A stretch of 64,000 nt of DNA from Mercenaria mercenaria (Eukaryota > Mollusca > Bivalvia > Venerida > Veneridae). Each line of letters starts with the position of its first letter. The first letter of the stretch is position 1. The stretch spans positions 82,205,501-82,269,500 of the forward strand of contig NC_069364.1 in NCBI RefSeq assembly GCF_021730395.1. Reading direction: 5' to 3'. A program made the translations under genes and the position numbers. Below the pieces are notes generated by a model. That model worked only from the letters and a program-made list of their open reading frames with translations. It was not told the DNA's origin and did no database searches. Shown here one piece after another: positions 33,406 through 45,150 of this stretch.

Positions 33406-34953
33406 CTGATGAAATATAAAAATCGAAAATGATTGGTCAGGCATGCACTTATAAAACAATTTTCACATTTTGTTAAAATATATGTAATGCCGGTATCCAG
33501 TTTGTGAATATATAATGCATTTATACTTCTGTATGTCCAGCTCAATATAGCGCACAAACATTTAGTACATATGGTAAGATATTTCAAGTTTTCTTCCTGA
33601 TGTTCTTGATATCCGTGCAAACCATGGACACTGTTTGGTTAAGGGAAGATAAGCGATTTATAACATTTTTATTCCCAACGAATGTATCCCCATTTTTTCA
33701 TAGTTGTACTATAGATAGCGATAGATTGATAATGGGCGGAATGTTTTATTATTAGAAGTATCATCCGCAATTGTACAGTTTTGTAAAAGCGACACGTCTG
33801 GAGAGTTGCTTTGTATGTACACATTGTCCATATATATACTCTTCATTATTCCCATGTCTGGTGGTTTAGCATCAAGAGAAAATGTTACTAGAGATGTATG
33901 TGCGAGTGCGACGATAAGGTGGGATTTGAAGATAGACAACGCACAACCCGCAACAGGCGTTTTATTTCAGAACACATGAAAAGCATCTTTAACATAAGAA
34001 ATCGAAATTATTATATGTTATCATATGATCTTGTTTTGGTTGCGGGTTCATCCCTCTACCAAAGTTACAAGTGTATTTCTGACAATCATATAACATCTTT
34101 ATTTTATTCCTAATCACACCAAAAGATGTTCATGTGCTACACAAAATAGTCCCATTCATGAACAATGCGGATGAATTATCAATGATCAAGCAGTTCTAAT
34201 TCAACCTGTATCAGTTCACTCTGACCATTTAGATTATATAAGATCTATCAATGAGAAGGTATTCCAGCCCACGGTTTCATCTGGCAATTTGGATAAGCTA
34301 ATGTAAGGTCAGGCAGAGTTCATCTTAGATACGAGGCACATTTGTATTCTTTCACATACATGTATATAATAGACTGACATTTACCAACAGATCAGGTATA
34401 CTATAGTACAATTTCTTGTCCGAAGTATTCCCCCAGCAACCACTGGCTAGAATTCCTTGAAACTTCACTCCCAATTGGAAATGCACATAATATCTTTATG
34501 TTTCTCAGATGAGTTACTGTCCTTTGATTACTCAACATGAGTAAACTATAGCGCTGTTATCGTCAGTAAATTCCACTTTTGTTCTTTTAATATGTATATT
34601 ACGGGGAGTATACATCGGTTTTACTGATATTGCTCTCAAATGAAGAAAATCAGTAACTACTGACTGAGTGGCTAAAGAGAATGACCTTTTATATGACGTA
34701 CTTTTCATATACGTCGTTTTATTGGACGTACAACACTAATTTTGGCATATAGCACCCCTACGTCAGCAATGTTTGCCAACTAGTAACTTATTATACTATT
34801 CTCGCGTTAAACAGGTGAAAACGTCAATAGAATGGTTCTGAGAGACAGAAAGTGAACTCGAAAGTGAACATTCGAGTTCGAAACCGACTCCACACGTCAG
34901 TTAACTCGAATGTTTGAAGAAACTAGAGAATAACTGAACAAAACCACATTATC
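33406..34953. other. no gene seen; upstream region of gene B
   Basis: AT-rich DNA with small frames on both strands and no domain. Near 34860-34915 there is a short inverted motif ('gaacattcgagttc' and 'aactcgaatgtttga'). Confidence 0.4.
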
Positions 34954-34962
34954 ATGGGAAGC
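34954..34962 (+). CDS. gene B, candidate first coding exon (MGS)
   Basis: ATGGGAAGC followed by the donor-like gtgagt. It ends in phase 0, and the main exon at 39495 starts in phase 0, so a direct join would give MGS|LFENRKKRQKR. An MGS start would be a myristoylation candidate. The alternative first exon at 38133-38168 also fits. The match is short, so this is inference by analogy with gene A's micro-exon. Confidence 0.3.
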
Positions 34963-36109
34963 GTGAGTATTGAATATATCGCTTCTTTAAACACGTCGAA
35001 CTTCAATGAAAATAAGTAGTTTTTCTTAACTCTCCGTGCAGGATGTTGACAAAATCAACAGGAAATGCCGGTAATAGAACAACAATATACCGTGTATTTA
35101 GCGTACCCGCCGTAAATGCGACGTATACGTTGGATACGGTAGATATATTGATAATAAATAGCAAGGCTTTGATGACGTTTCAACATTTTGGCTAGGTTTA
35201 CAGACATGTAAGTGCGTACGAAAACTAAACCCTGTTTGCTTGAAAAATGCTACGAACCATGAGAGTAATTTACGCTAAGGCGTTTGGACACTTCTTACAT
35301 ATTCTGTACAGTTGTATGTGCTAGACATCTTTCGAAATATTCTAGATGTTTGTTTGCTTTAGTTAGACTTAATTTAGAGAGTCTAAGTCGACTCGCTTCT
35401 TGTTTAAGTTGTAAACGTGTGTACGCCATCTGGAAAAAGCAAAGGCCTCATGCATACATACAGCCAATCCTAGAGCCAACTTCACACACATTACTGAACG
35501 TAGAATGCAGATGTTTCAAGTCGCTTTATAGAAATTAATCTCAGCATCGTAAATGAATGGGCAACTACATGGTTTATGTTGCATAATGATACCGGGGAGC
35601 TATTTACGGAATAGAGCTACAGGTAGTCCGTGTATAGCACCAATTTTAGCAAGGGAACTATGGTGTGAGAAGGCTACGCAGTTGATGTATGTTATCATAC
35701 TGGAGCTATTAAAGGAAGAAGCGTCGATTCACACAGTACATTAGGAGTGGCTGAGTCATGTGAGTGGCATGAGAACACAGTATAGTGGCATGATCTCGGT
35801 TGAGTTGTTTCACCTTAGACTGGTGAAATCAAGAGAGGGTAAGCCAAAATTATTAAGTAAAATTCTGAGTTGATCTATTACTGCCTGGCCTGTCTCGGGT
35901 TAGACCCAACAAATTTATTCGAGACAGAGAATGGGAAACATTGGCTTTGGAAGAAAAATAACACTGGTCAAATAACGTTGAGTGTAGCTTTTATCGTCAC
36001 CTTTGAAATTATTTAAGGCAAAAAAAAAATTATCGTCACCTTTTAAATAACATAAGGCGAAAAAATCTGATATTATTAAAGAAATGAATGTTTGGATGCA
36101 GTTGTTATA
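34963..36109. other. no gene seen; small direct duplication at its end
   Basis: No supported gene. At 35991-36067 'ttatcgtcacctttgaaatt' plus about 20 bases is repeated twice in tandem. Confidence 0.4.
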
Positions 36110-36170
36110 TAAGTTTTGTTTGTTTGTTTGGGTTTAACGCCGTTTGTTAACAGTATTTCAGTTATGTAAG
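36110..36170 (-). repeat. SINE tail fragment
   Basis: On the minus strand 'aacggcgttaaacccaaaca' plus 'aacaaacaaa' matches the 3' tail of the tRNA-derived SINEs common in bivalves. No head is attached. Confidence 0.4.
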
Positions 36171-37453
36171 TAGATATGATATTCAATGTACAGTTTTAAT
36201 GGGAAAATTTTATTTTATCAAAATATTTAGTGGCCCTCAATACACTATGTGCATTTCGGTATGACATATTGTGTACATAATCATTAGCATAGTATAGGTC
36301 ATCAGAGATAAAATCATCCTCATTATGTTGAAAATTAGTTGTTCATATATAGCTCCAGATTTTCTGTAGCTGGACTTTCCTAGCATTCTCCATGCATTGT
36401 CTAGTGCATATGTGCTTATCATAATAGCTTCAGCATCATAGCATTGTCTATATTTATTTCTATGCGCTTTTGCTAGAAACTTCCATTTCATGCTTCATTT
36501 CATGATACAATATGCCTTGATATTTTATTAATTTTCTGTAGTAATATTATTATAACAAGTTAAAGCATAGCAATAGTTCCTTCTAGGGCACATCTATGAT
36601 AAATATAATGATCATCTTGTAAAATTTTGGTTGCCATGTCTGTTTTAAATAGTTGTCATCAGTGTGCGGTACCCCAGGATCGGACACAAGGACAAGACCA
36701 TTCTACCTTATTGACATTCCGTATCCCTACGTTTAAGCGTCCCCGGGGGCGTTTCATTTTGGACCAGTGGTGCGTTTATTTCTGTACCAAATACAAAAAA
36801 ACCAGAATTTTGAAAAAGAACTATGTTGTTTTCTACTACCGAAAAATGTCAAGTCCGCTATTTCCAAAGTATTTACGCTAACATACATGTAAGTTGTGAA
36901 ATCCTACAACAAACTTTCAGTTGAGTAAATACGGCAATTAAGAAACACTGGCTCAGTCCACATGTAGAGTACCATTCGATGCGTGAATTTGTTGCGCACA
37001 ATTAGAGGGTCGCAATGGGGTTTGTTTTCAATATTCACCATGCATTCGAAGGTAACGATGTATGTTAACCTTTATGACAAATAAGATGTTTGGCATGTTT
37101 AAAAAAGCCACTTTTCCATCCTCGAGTTTAGTAATATGTAATCCGTGGAGCGCGTTCAGTCAGAGAGTCGCCTCAATTCGGAAAGAATAATTTTAACGTC
37201 AGAGGTTATTTCTAAGGTCACAAAGTTTGATTGGCCAGCTTGTAATTACAACAGCTTTCGAGATCAGTTGCTCAGTCAAGTGTGACTTGACTTACCAATT
37301 CAAAGTGTCCCTTCTCAAGAGAAGGAACAATGAAGTCACGGCCTTATCCCATTCAATCAGCATTGTTATTTATATATTGTCAATAGTCAGGAGCGACAGG
37401 CCATTCTTACTGGCATTTGGTTTAAATATAGCACACTTCTCATCAATATGCCA
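36171..37453. other. no gene seen
   Basis: Frames at 36237-36491 (-), 36627-36881 (+) and 37227-37463 (+) have no recognisable domain or splice context. Confidence 0.45.
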
Positions 37454-37650
37454 TAACCTTTAGCCTGCTGGCGGCAAGTGATTCTGCCTTAGCGACCAGT
37501 GCAGACCTAGATCAGCCTGCACATCCGTGCAGGTTGATCATGGTCTGAACTGAGTAAATTTGCAGTGAAAACCTCTTCAAATAATAAATGGTAATGCCCA
37601 AATTGTATGATGGACCAGTCCATTTTAGAAATTTAGCAGGCTAAAGGTTA
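37454..37650. mobile_element. MITE with 'TAACCTTTAGCCTGCT' ends
   Basis: The left end TAACCTTTAGCCTGCT is mirrored at the right end as AGCAGGCTAAAGGTTA. The inside carries 'gcctgcacatccgtgcaggt'. No coding frame. The edges fit a TA-type target, which cannot be separated from the inverted repeat here. Confidence 0.75.
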
Positions 37651-38124
37651 AGAGCGAGTATATTCGTGTCAGTTACAATGTGACGTGCGATTCAATATAT
37701 TCGCGGTGTTTTCTAACGTTCGATTCGAAACTGAGTAACGACGCAAGAATAAATATTCTGCCCTGACACAACATTCCCAAAATAAAAAAACACGTGAATT
37801 GTCTTGTTAATACACAATTTTTCGCTCAAATAATGCATTAGTCGATCCAGCGAAAAAACAGTTTTTATGCAACAATACAAATTGAATAATATTGTAAATG
37901 ACTTTGTCTGTTCATAAAAGTAGACAGTGCTAATTAAGCTTGGCTGTAAGGTGACACTTGTTACTGTTCATATTAATTATCATGTTTTATGATAGTATAC
38001 AAAGTTATAATTGGCATTCGTTCATTCGTTATCATGCATGAGATATGTAATGTTGCATGGATCTAAACATAGACCGTTTTTATGTTTTACTTGTGATAGT
38101 ATTTCAATTTTCTTCCTGATTCAG

Positions 38125-38168
38125 GATATAATATGGCTACTTCAGGATTTAATATGGCTAACATGAAA
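38125..38168 (+). CDS. gene B, alternative first coding exon
   Basis: The acceptor-like 'tttcttcctgattcag' is followed by 44 bases and the donor-like gtatgt. An ATG at 38133 gives MATSGFNMANMK, ending in phase 0, which fits the main exon at 39495. The exon contains a near-perfect 21-22-bp tandem duplication ('ttcaggatataatatggcta', 'ttcaggatttaatatggcta'). Read in frame from the MGS exon at 34954 it would hit a stop, so the two candidates exclude each other as coding starts. Confidence 0.3.
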
Positions 38169-38654
38169 GTATGTCTTGATTTTTACTCTTAAACAGTCTT
38201 TAAAACACTACGTACTACCTCTGGTTTTCCAGATAACTTGTATTTATTTTCTGAAAACAGACATGACAAATATACGTGATAAAATAAACCCTTTATAACG
38301 CTGTGATACCTTTTCAGTTAGTTTTAAAATTTGTAGTCTACAAAGGCTATTCAAATACAAATAAATTTGTTCTTCTAATATATAGACGACAGAATTCGAA
38401 ACTATAACTATTTGGGCCGCCCATTGTGTACAAATGTATATGACTATTGATTTTGTCATTTAACCTTAGCTGATAAAGGTATAATTCAACTAAATCAGCT
38501 GAGATTAGATATAACATGAAAATGTTTCGGATATAAATTAGTTTAGTATATTTCCTACTCATATAAGATACTATATTGTCTTTCTTTATATACGGCACGT
38601 AAGTGTTGCAAACTTAATGAGTGAGTGGTCGGATTAGCGTTGTTTTCAACAGTA

Positions 38655-38893
38655 ATGGTGTCTGCTTGTAACAGTGACATAGAAGTGCCTCACTGGAATG
38701 TCACGCCGTAGATGCATGGCATGATACCCCGTCCAGTCAAAATATACTGGCTTCTAGAATTATCCTCTTATTGCTAATATCCAAGAGAGGAGGCTGCTAG
38801 TACCATTTTTACGTCTTTGGTATGACGCGGGCAGGGAGCGAACCCATGACCAACCGCACTCGAAGCAGGTGCTCTACCACTAGGATACAGACG
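38655..38893 (-). repeat. tRNA-derived SINE
   Basis: The minus-strand head reads 'cctagtggtagagcacctgc' (box A) and 'atgggttcgctccctgcccg' (box B), then a body with 'ccaaagacgtaaaaatggta', where 'agacgta' repeats the flank. There is no acceptor stem pairing, so it is not a tRNA gene. Confidence 0.65.
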
Positions 38894-39494
38894 TAGTGCT
38901 AGTTAAAAACTTAAGCAACACTTAAAAATGTGTGAGTATAAATGACTTCTTATATTGTCTAGTCCTTTAGGATCAATGTATCTATTTAATGGTTATGTAT
39001 TACAGAATTCACCTAATAAACCGGTGTTACGCAGCGTAACCTCAGTTCCATTACCACTTACGAACAGACACAGTCAAATCGATTCTGCGATTATTCCACA
39101 TTGTTGAATTAATCTTCCTATTGATTTTATAAATAATTCCCCTCATTAAGTTATTTCAAAGAAAACTCGTGACTATTTTTGAGAATATGTGATTTATGTT
39201 CAAGGTAGACTTTGGCTATGAAAACGTTTACAAGTTCTTATTTTATGTGTAAATTGTAATGCAATGGAAATAAAAGGTTGAAATAAATAATGCAAAATCA
39301 AATCAGTAAATGTGAGATACACATTACTATGGTTTCAATTATTAATAAAAAGAAAAACACGAGTGCTGATTTTTGTAACTTTTGAGCCACAGAGTGACTT
39401 TACATAACTCTGCTGACATACTGATGTTTCTTTTAATATTGTAGAGCATCAACATTTCTAACACGTATGTTAACTTCTGCATTGTTTATTTTAG
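38894..39494. other. putative gene B intron end
   Basis: AT-rich and noncoding; it ends in the acceptor 'attgtttattttag' at 39494. Confidence 0.5.
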
Positions 39495-41243
39495 CTTTTT
39501 GAAAATCGGAAAAAACGACAGAAACGGTTGAATGGAAATAAAACAAAAACACAAGGTTCCAGGGAGCGGTATAAAGTTGTCTATAAAAAAGAAATTCAAG
39601 AGGAAAATGTAGAAATAGTGCAGATTGTAAAAAGAGAAGAAGAAGGAATAAATGACAGAGAAGGGATTTGTTCCACTTCGATATGTGCAGTATCAACAAC
39701 AGAAGAAAGTTTTGTTGCCAATATTAAATTACAATTACAGATAATTTCAGGTCAGTCTATTCGGTCTATATGGGCCGAGGATGCTGTAATTTTACATAAA
39801 ACCAAGAAGTCAGCGGAAAGAACTGTGGCAACTAATAGTTCTACCTCAACTGTGTCATTTCGTAGTCAGCTGGAAAAAGAATGTTCATTACTACCTATGA
39901 CCCTTTTAACGTTTATGTCGGTTTTACATTATGTGCAATATTGCAAACCGTCTTATACAACCGCTCCGACAAAACGTTCCACACACATGACAAGTACAGA
40001 TAATGGTTCTTCACTAACACATTTTCATGAAGCTCTTGCTGTAAATGGAAGAAGGACTGCTGAATCTACGAGAGAAGAAATACACTTTACTTCATACTCA
40101 AGTATCAAATCAGACGTATGTGTAGTAAAACCTCAAATGCAAATTACTGGCTTTCATGAACAACCTCAAATTACAGTTACAGTGCCAACCTCACAAACAC
40201 TTTCTTTTCAGGATACTGCTATTGAAGTAAAGCTTCCTACTCGAGATGTTTGCGAACCCACACGATTTACTACAAAATCTGGGACAACTTTTAAAGATGA
40301 TGGGGGAAAACTAAAACGATTAAGAGCATTTGATAGGAAAAAGTTCGTAAGACTAGACAATAGTGTTGTCGAACCACCCAGTCCAAGGAGAAAGAGAGGA
40401 TATCAGAAGCACATTAGAGAATATCAGAAGCATATTAAAGAAAAACGTTCAGAGGTACATGTCCATAAAAAAGCTGCAAGAGAGAAAACACTAAAATCAG
40501 TATCACAGAAAATGTTTGAGCTTCAGTATATTGAAAACGTTGATGATTATATCGAATGTAAACGTGCTAAATATCGTTTGAAAGAAAAAGAATTGGACAC
40601 ATTTTTAACAAAAATAAACGGCGTTGACAAACTGGCTTATTCTCAAGGTGAAGTACCTGGAAAAAGTATGAGAATTACACAAAAGACCGAATATATTACA
40701 AAACTATTTAAGGAAATCGGTCTTCGTAGAGATAATTTAAACGAAGATCCAAAACTGAATGTAAGCCTTATGCATAATTTCATTTTTGATACGGATTTTT
40801 CGGAATCTGGTGATGTAGAAAACTGTGCTCTAGACTTTGAAAACCTGGTTGACTTTTTATCGAACGATTCCGTAATGTCATATTTCTTCCGTAGATATAT
40901 GGAAGATATAGATTCAACAGGTGCATATTCTATCAATAGTTTGCGCGAGGCCAGATATTTCCTCGGTCTTAAACAAATAAACAGTGATAAGGTTTGCATG
41001 TATTTTTTACAATTACAAGGAAAACTTGAGGATAAACAGAACAATGAGCAACAATTAAAACCACGGATTCGGTTGATTACTGTGCCTGCAGAAGTGTTTG
41101 AAAATGCAATGAGACAGTGTCAAATATATGAATATGAGCTGACATTTTCGAATTATTTTCCTCGAAATTGTAGAATGTTTATCGCCATTCCAGTGTATAA
41201 AGGTGGTTTTATCAATCGCCGTGACAATAAAGATCGCAGATGA
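39495..41243 (+). CDS. gene B, main (last) exon: uncharacterised basic protein with the shared C-terminal domain
   Basis: The frame is open from the acceptor at 39494 to TGA at 41241-41243, giving 582 residues from LFENRKKRQKRLNGN. The first in-frame near-start codon (39528) is TTG, so an upstream exon must supply the ATG. Visible parts: a strongly basic N-terminus (possible nuclear signal), a Ser/Thr-rich stretch, a 20-residue hydrophobic run near residue 132-155 ('LLPMTLLTFMSVLHYV'), a Lys/Arg-rich probably helical segment near 300-385 with the small repeat YQKHIRE/YQKHIKE, an acidic segment, and the C-terminal domain (last 58 residues) with 'VFENAMRQC', 'YELTFSNYFP', 'CRMFIAIPVYK' and 'GFINRRD'. 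That domain is 29/53 identical to gene A. I recognise no known family. ATTAAA occurs at 41311. Confidence 0.75.
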   Translation, partial: LFENRKKRQKRLNGNKTKTQGSRERYKVVYKKEIQEENVEIVQIVKREEEGINDREGICSTSICAVSTTEESFVANIKLQLQIISGQSIRSIWAEDAVILHKTKKSAERTVATNSSTSTVSFRSQLEKECSLLPMTLLTFMSVLHYVQYCKPSYTTAPTKRSTHMTSTDNGSSLTHFHEALAVNGRRTAESTREEIHFTSYSSIKSDVCVVKPQMQITGFHEQPQITVTVPTSQTLSFQDTAIEVKLPTRDVCEPTRFTTKSGTTFKDDGGKLKRLRAFDRKKFVRLDNSVVEPPSPRRKRGYQKHIREYQKHIKEKRSEVHVHKKAAREKTLKSVSQKMFELQYIENVDDYIECKRAKYRLKEKELDTFLTKINGVDKLAYSQGEVPGKSMRITQKTEYITKLFKEIGLRRDNLNEDPKLNVSLMHNFIFDTDFSESGDVENCALDFENLVDFLSNDSVMSYFFRRYMEDIDSTGAYSINSLREARYFLGLKQINSDKVCMYFLQLQGKLEDKQNNEQQLKPRIRLITVPAEVFENAMRQCQIYEYELTFSNYFPRNCRMFIAIPVYKGGFINRRDNKDRR

Positions 41244-41537
41244 AATACGTGAAGAGATGTGTTAGAAATGGAAGATTATGGCCAAAAATCTTTCCCGTCC
41301 GCAAAAAAAGATTAAAAATTCTCTTTTTAAGTGTATAGATCTATAGATCTATAGATGTAATGATAATTATTTTTATATAAACAGTATGTAGTCCATTGTA
41401 AATGGAAAACGTATTCACTGGTGCAATATCCAAACATTTTCGGGAAAACTAAGGAAAGTTTTGTTATTTTGCACCACAACACCCGCTCTCTCCTCCAGTT
41501 TCGAAAACTGTTACAACCCCTTCTATATATATCGAGT
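41244..41537. other. gene B 3' flank, no other gene seen
   Basis: This includes the short repeat 'tatagatctatagatctata' near 41336-41357. Nothing else is supported. Confidence 0.5.
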
Positions 41538-41599
41538 TGAACCATTACGAACGTGTGATACAATTCGGTTGTGTATATAAAGCCGCATCGAAACTAATC
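41538..41599 (+). promoter_or_regulatory. TATA-bearing promoter-like block, copy 1
   Basis: 'acaattcggttgtgtatata' plus 'aagccgcatcgaaactaatc' matches 48753-48815 at most positions, including the TATATAA box (41574-41580). A further shared block 'gtttgtactgctagg' follows at 41625 here and at 49612 in the second copy. Promoter function is inferred from the TATA box and its conservation between copies. Confidence 0.45.
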
Positions 41600-41730
41600 T
41601 TATTGGGCTCGTGGACTTGCTGTCGTTTGTACTGCTAGGCGCTTTGCCGTAATTGGTCTGGTATATTGTGGTGGTGATTTAATTCGTATAGTTCTCTCTG
41701 TTAATAATTTATAATGCGAGGATCTCACGT

Positions 41731-42388
41731 ATGGGAAAGTCAACTGTTCTGATTTGTCATAACAAAGAAATAACCTGTAGCGTGGAAGATGCACAGTCCT
41801 TTCTCCATCCAGAAAATGAAATTTCAGTAGAATGTGGCACAGATAACCTGAACCAACATGCTCAACTCCAAATCTTAAACTTCTTAGCTCTCCAGATCTA
41901 CCTAATACTTTTTCAAAATGTGACTGTAGCTCACAGACAGAGTACAGTGTACCACACTCTAGTCAGCATATTAAAGAATTGACACATCAAAATGTACAAA
42001 TCAGGAAGGAAAGTGACAACCTCAAGCAAATAAATGATGAACAAAAGAAGAAATTGACTCAAGTTGTAGATATTGCAGAGTCCTTGAAAAAACACTGACA
42101 GACACACAATCTAAAGTGACTAGACAAAGCAATGAAATATCATCTATCTCCAAAAAAGTTAAAGAGCTGGAATCAAAACTTACAGTTGCAAATGCTACCA
42201 ATTTAGTCCAAGAAGAAGATATTGAAAAACTGAAACAGCAGAATCACAATGAAAAGCAGAAAAACCTGAACAATTCTCTGTTACGAAATACAGAAACGGA
42301 GCGTATCTCAAATATAGAGTCATCATTATCATCCGTCCATGATGAAGTTAACACAGTAAAATCTGAAGCCCTGAGAATATCGCAATAA
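41731..42388 (+). pseudogene. LINE ORF1, coiled-coil part
   Basis: The N-terminus starts MGKSTVLICHNKEITCSVED; further on, in another frame, come heptad-like stretches ('IKELTHQNVQIRKESDN', 'KQINDEQKKKLTQ', 'ISSISKKVKELESKL', 'IEKLKQQNHNEKQKN'). Such coiled coils mediate ORF1p trimer or multimer formation in LINEs. Frames change near 41900 and 42095, and a stop sits at 42386-42388. Confidence 0.7.
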
Positions 42389-42465
42389 ATTGAAACATCT
42401 GCCACTATGATAGACTTCCAAATGCTTCGCCAAGATCTTCAAAAGGAAAGGGATGCAATTAGCAA

Positions 42466-43385
42466 TTGCAGGAAGAAATGCTAAAACTGAAATCTGCTCC
42501 CTCATCAGCTTCAGGGTCCACTGATACAGGTACTTGCACTTCAGCTTCAAATTCACAAGTGAAAGATTTGACAAAATGTTGTGAAAAGCCTCAAACAAGC
42601 GGATACAGTGATACAACAGAGTCGAACTACAGCAATGAACAAAAATCAAAGGATGACAAGCAAACTTACACAGTACTTATTTTAGGTGATTCAGTAACAA
42701 AAATCCTTAAAAGCTCCAAATTATCTGGAAAGGACCTACAAGTGTCAATAAAATCCCATCCTGGGGCTCAAATCAGGGAAATACAGAGGAATGTTGACCA
42801 ATCAAGAGAAATTCAACAAAACATGTAGAACTGTGATGTATTCTTAATTCCCGCTGGGATTAACAATATCTCAGATGCACAGGAACCACCAGAAATAGTT
42901 AAAGAACTTAGTGAACTAACCAAAAGCTTACTAGAAAAGAATCCAAAAGCCAAATCATGATTTCATCAATACTACTGAAGAAAAAAAATCGCCTTTCATT
43001 CAATATGATAAAAACAACAAATTCCTTGCACAAATCATTTTGTGACAACAATGGACATGACTTCATTGATAATACCCAAATCTTCCTGCAAAACAACAAC
43101 ATTGATCAAAGCCTCTACTATGGTGAAGTACATTTATCAAGCAAAGGTGGGGCCATTTTTGGTAAAAACTTGAAATCTAATTTGTACAAAATGCTACAGA
43201 TAAAATCAATAAAATTTTCGGCAGGCTCAAAACTTGAAACAGCCTCACATTCAATCAAAGAGCAGAGCGTGGAGACATCCACACCATCCAGTGACGAGAC
43301 CAGTTCTCCTTCCACCATGGGCATTTCATCAATGGGGACCAGCTTACAGACAATATCGGTAGAAAATGAGTATCAGCAGAATTAG
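42466..43385 (+). pseudogene. LINE ORF1, SGNH/esterase part
   Basis: 'TVLILGDSVTKIL' carries block I with the Ser of GDS. 'VFLIPAGINNISD' is block III with its Asn. 'YYGEVHLSSKGG' is block V with the His, but the usual Asp three residues before it is Glu. A stop at about 42826 and a frameshift near 42955 split the domain. The frame ends at 43383-43385 in a Ser/Thr-rich tail just upstream of ORF2 (43407). Confidence 0.75.
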
Positions 43386-43406
43386 TCTCAAATTGACAAC
43401 AATCAG

Positions 43407-44324
43407 ATGGATCTTAATTTATCTATACAAACCAGCCAAAATACCAATGAAAGACAAGAACAAACTGTACTAGACTACTCTGATAGATTCCACACAAAAT
43501 CAGGACTTAAAGCTATGCACTTGAACATACATTATTTTTACCCCAAATTCAGTGAAATTCAACTTTTAATCAGTCAGCATGGTGATATTGATATCTTTTG
43601 TTTCTGTGAAACGTTTTTAAACGAATCTTTTCATGATAATGAATTTCATCTCAATGGTTATAACATATTTCGTAAGGATAGGAAATCAAATGGTGGTGGA
43701 GTATTAGTATACGTGAAAAATAAATACATGTACTACTGTTTACGCCGTGAAGATTTGGAAAGTGAAAATGTTGAATCTATCTGGCTGGAAATCAAACATG
43801 ATAAGCAAAAGTCTTTCATACTTGGATATATATACAGACCACCATCATCACCAGCAATGTGGAATGATGATGTTGATAAAACCTTGAATTATGTTTATAC
43901 CGAAAACAAAGAGTTATTGCTTTTAGGTGATTTTAACTATAATTATGAGAACAATATTACTTCAAACAATGCTTGGAATGATAGTCTAATATCATATAAT
44001 CTTCAGCAACTTGTGGATAAACCCACCAGAGTAACTTCCAAATCCTCAACAATAATTGACCATCTTTATTCTAACATGCCATGTAATATAGTTGAAGTAA
44101 ATGTTCCAACTATAACTCTCAGTGATCATTACCTTTTGTGTTTTACATGTAAATTAAAGCATAACCCTCAGAATGGTTCAGAACACAAAGTTATCAAATA
44201 CAGATCCCTTAAACATTTCAATGAAGCTGAATTCAGAAACAGTCTCCAAAATCAACCTTGGTCTGTCCTAGAGGTTTTTGATGACCCTAACGATTACTTC
44301 ATTAAAATATTCAAAATGTGTTAA
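43407..44324 (+). pseudogene. LINE ORF2, endonuclease domain
   Basis: An EEP (APE-like) endonuclease in one continuous frame of 305 codons: 'LNIHYFYPKFSEI' (block with the metal-binding Asn), 'CFCETFLNESF' (catalytic Glu), 'GGGVLVYVKN', 'GYIYRPPSS', 'LLLGDFNYN' (Asp and Asn), 'SSTIIDHLYSN' and 'TLSDHYLL' (terminal Asp-His). The key residues of the nuclease look intact. The frame stops at 44322-44324; ORF2 sequence continues beyond in other frames, so the full ORF2 is broken. Confidence 0.85.
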
Positions 44325-44559
44325 ATGAGCATGCTCCTTAAAAACAAAAACGAGTAAAAAATCATGATCAGCTTGACTGGTTCAACGCTAATATCGCTGA
44401 AACTATATAACTAGAAATTATGCTAAACTATCTGGTGACATGGTTCAGTATAAATACCTGCGAGAAAAAGTAAAAATCTTAACTTCACAAGCTAAAAAGT
44501 CGTTTTATGCAACTGCCATCAGCAGCATTAAAAACAATCCATAAATACTGTGGAAAAAC

Positions 44560-45150
44560 ATCAAAGATTTGTCTCGCAAAAGTGTCAACTATCAAACAAG
44601 TTAAGTTCATGATAAACATGGCTTACCAATCACTAACCCACAAATAGCAGCAGAATCATTTAACAATTATTTCTCAGATGTTTTCAAATCTGCGCCAAAT
44701 ATACATGGAGACTTTAATGAACAGAACTTTGAATGTGTAATACCAGAAATAACAGAAGTTTTCATAAAAAATGAACTTAAATCACTTAAAATCTACTGGT
44801 CTTGATGGTTTGGGACATAAATTTTTGAAAGTAAGTGCTGAAATAGTTGTAAAAAATCAAAGATTTGTCTGGCAAAAGTGTCAACCATCAAACAAGTTTA
44901 GTTCATGATAAATATGGCTTACCAATCACTAACCCACAAATAGCAGCAGAATCATTTAACAATTATTTCTCAAATGTTTTCAAATCTGCGCCAAATATAC
45001 ATGGAGACTTTAATGAACAGAACTTTGAATGTGTAATATCAGAAATAACAGAAGTTTTCATAAAAAATGAACTTAAATCACTTAAAATCTACTGGTCTTG
45101 ATGGTTTGGGACATAAATTTTTGAAAGTAAGTGCTGAAATAGTTGCAAAA
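44560..45150 (+). repeat. tandem duplication of about 296 bp in the LINE
   Basis: 44560-44855 and 44856-45150 are near-identical tandem copies beginning 'atcaaagatttgtct' and encoding 'LPITNPQIAAESFNNYF' up to 'NELKSLKI'. It covers the linker just upstream of the reverse transcriptase. Confidence 0.9.

Noticed and set aside
29055-33409. Repetitive frames resembling aromatic-rich membrane peptides
   Set aside because: Produced by the 118-bp minisatellite; different phases are open in different units.
38820-38893. tRNA gene on the minus strand
   Set aside because: Box A and box B are clear but there is no acceptor stem, and a SINE body follows.
39433-39699. Minus-strand frame overlapping the start of gene B's main exon
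   Set aside because: It is the antisense shadow of a Lys/Glu-rich coding stretch, which reads as Leu/Phe-rich on the other strand.
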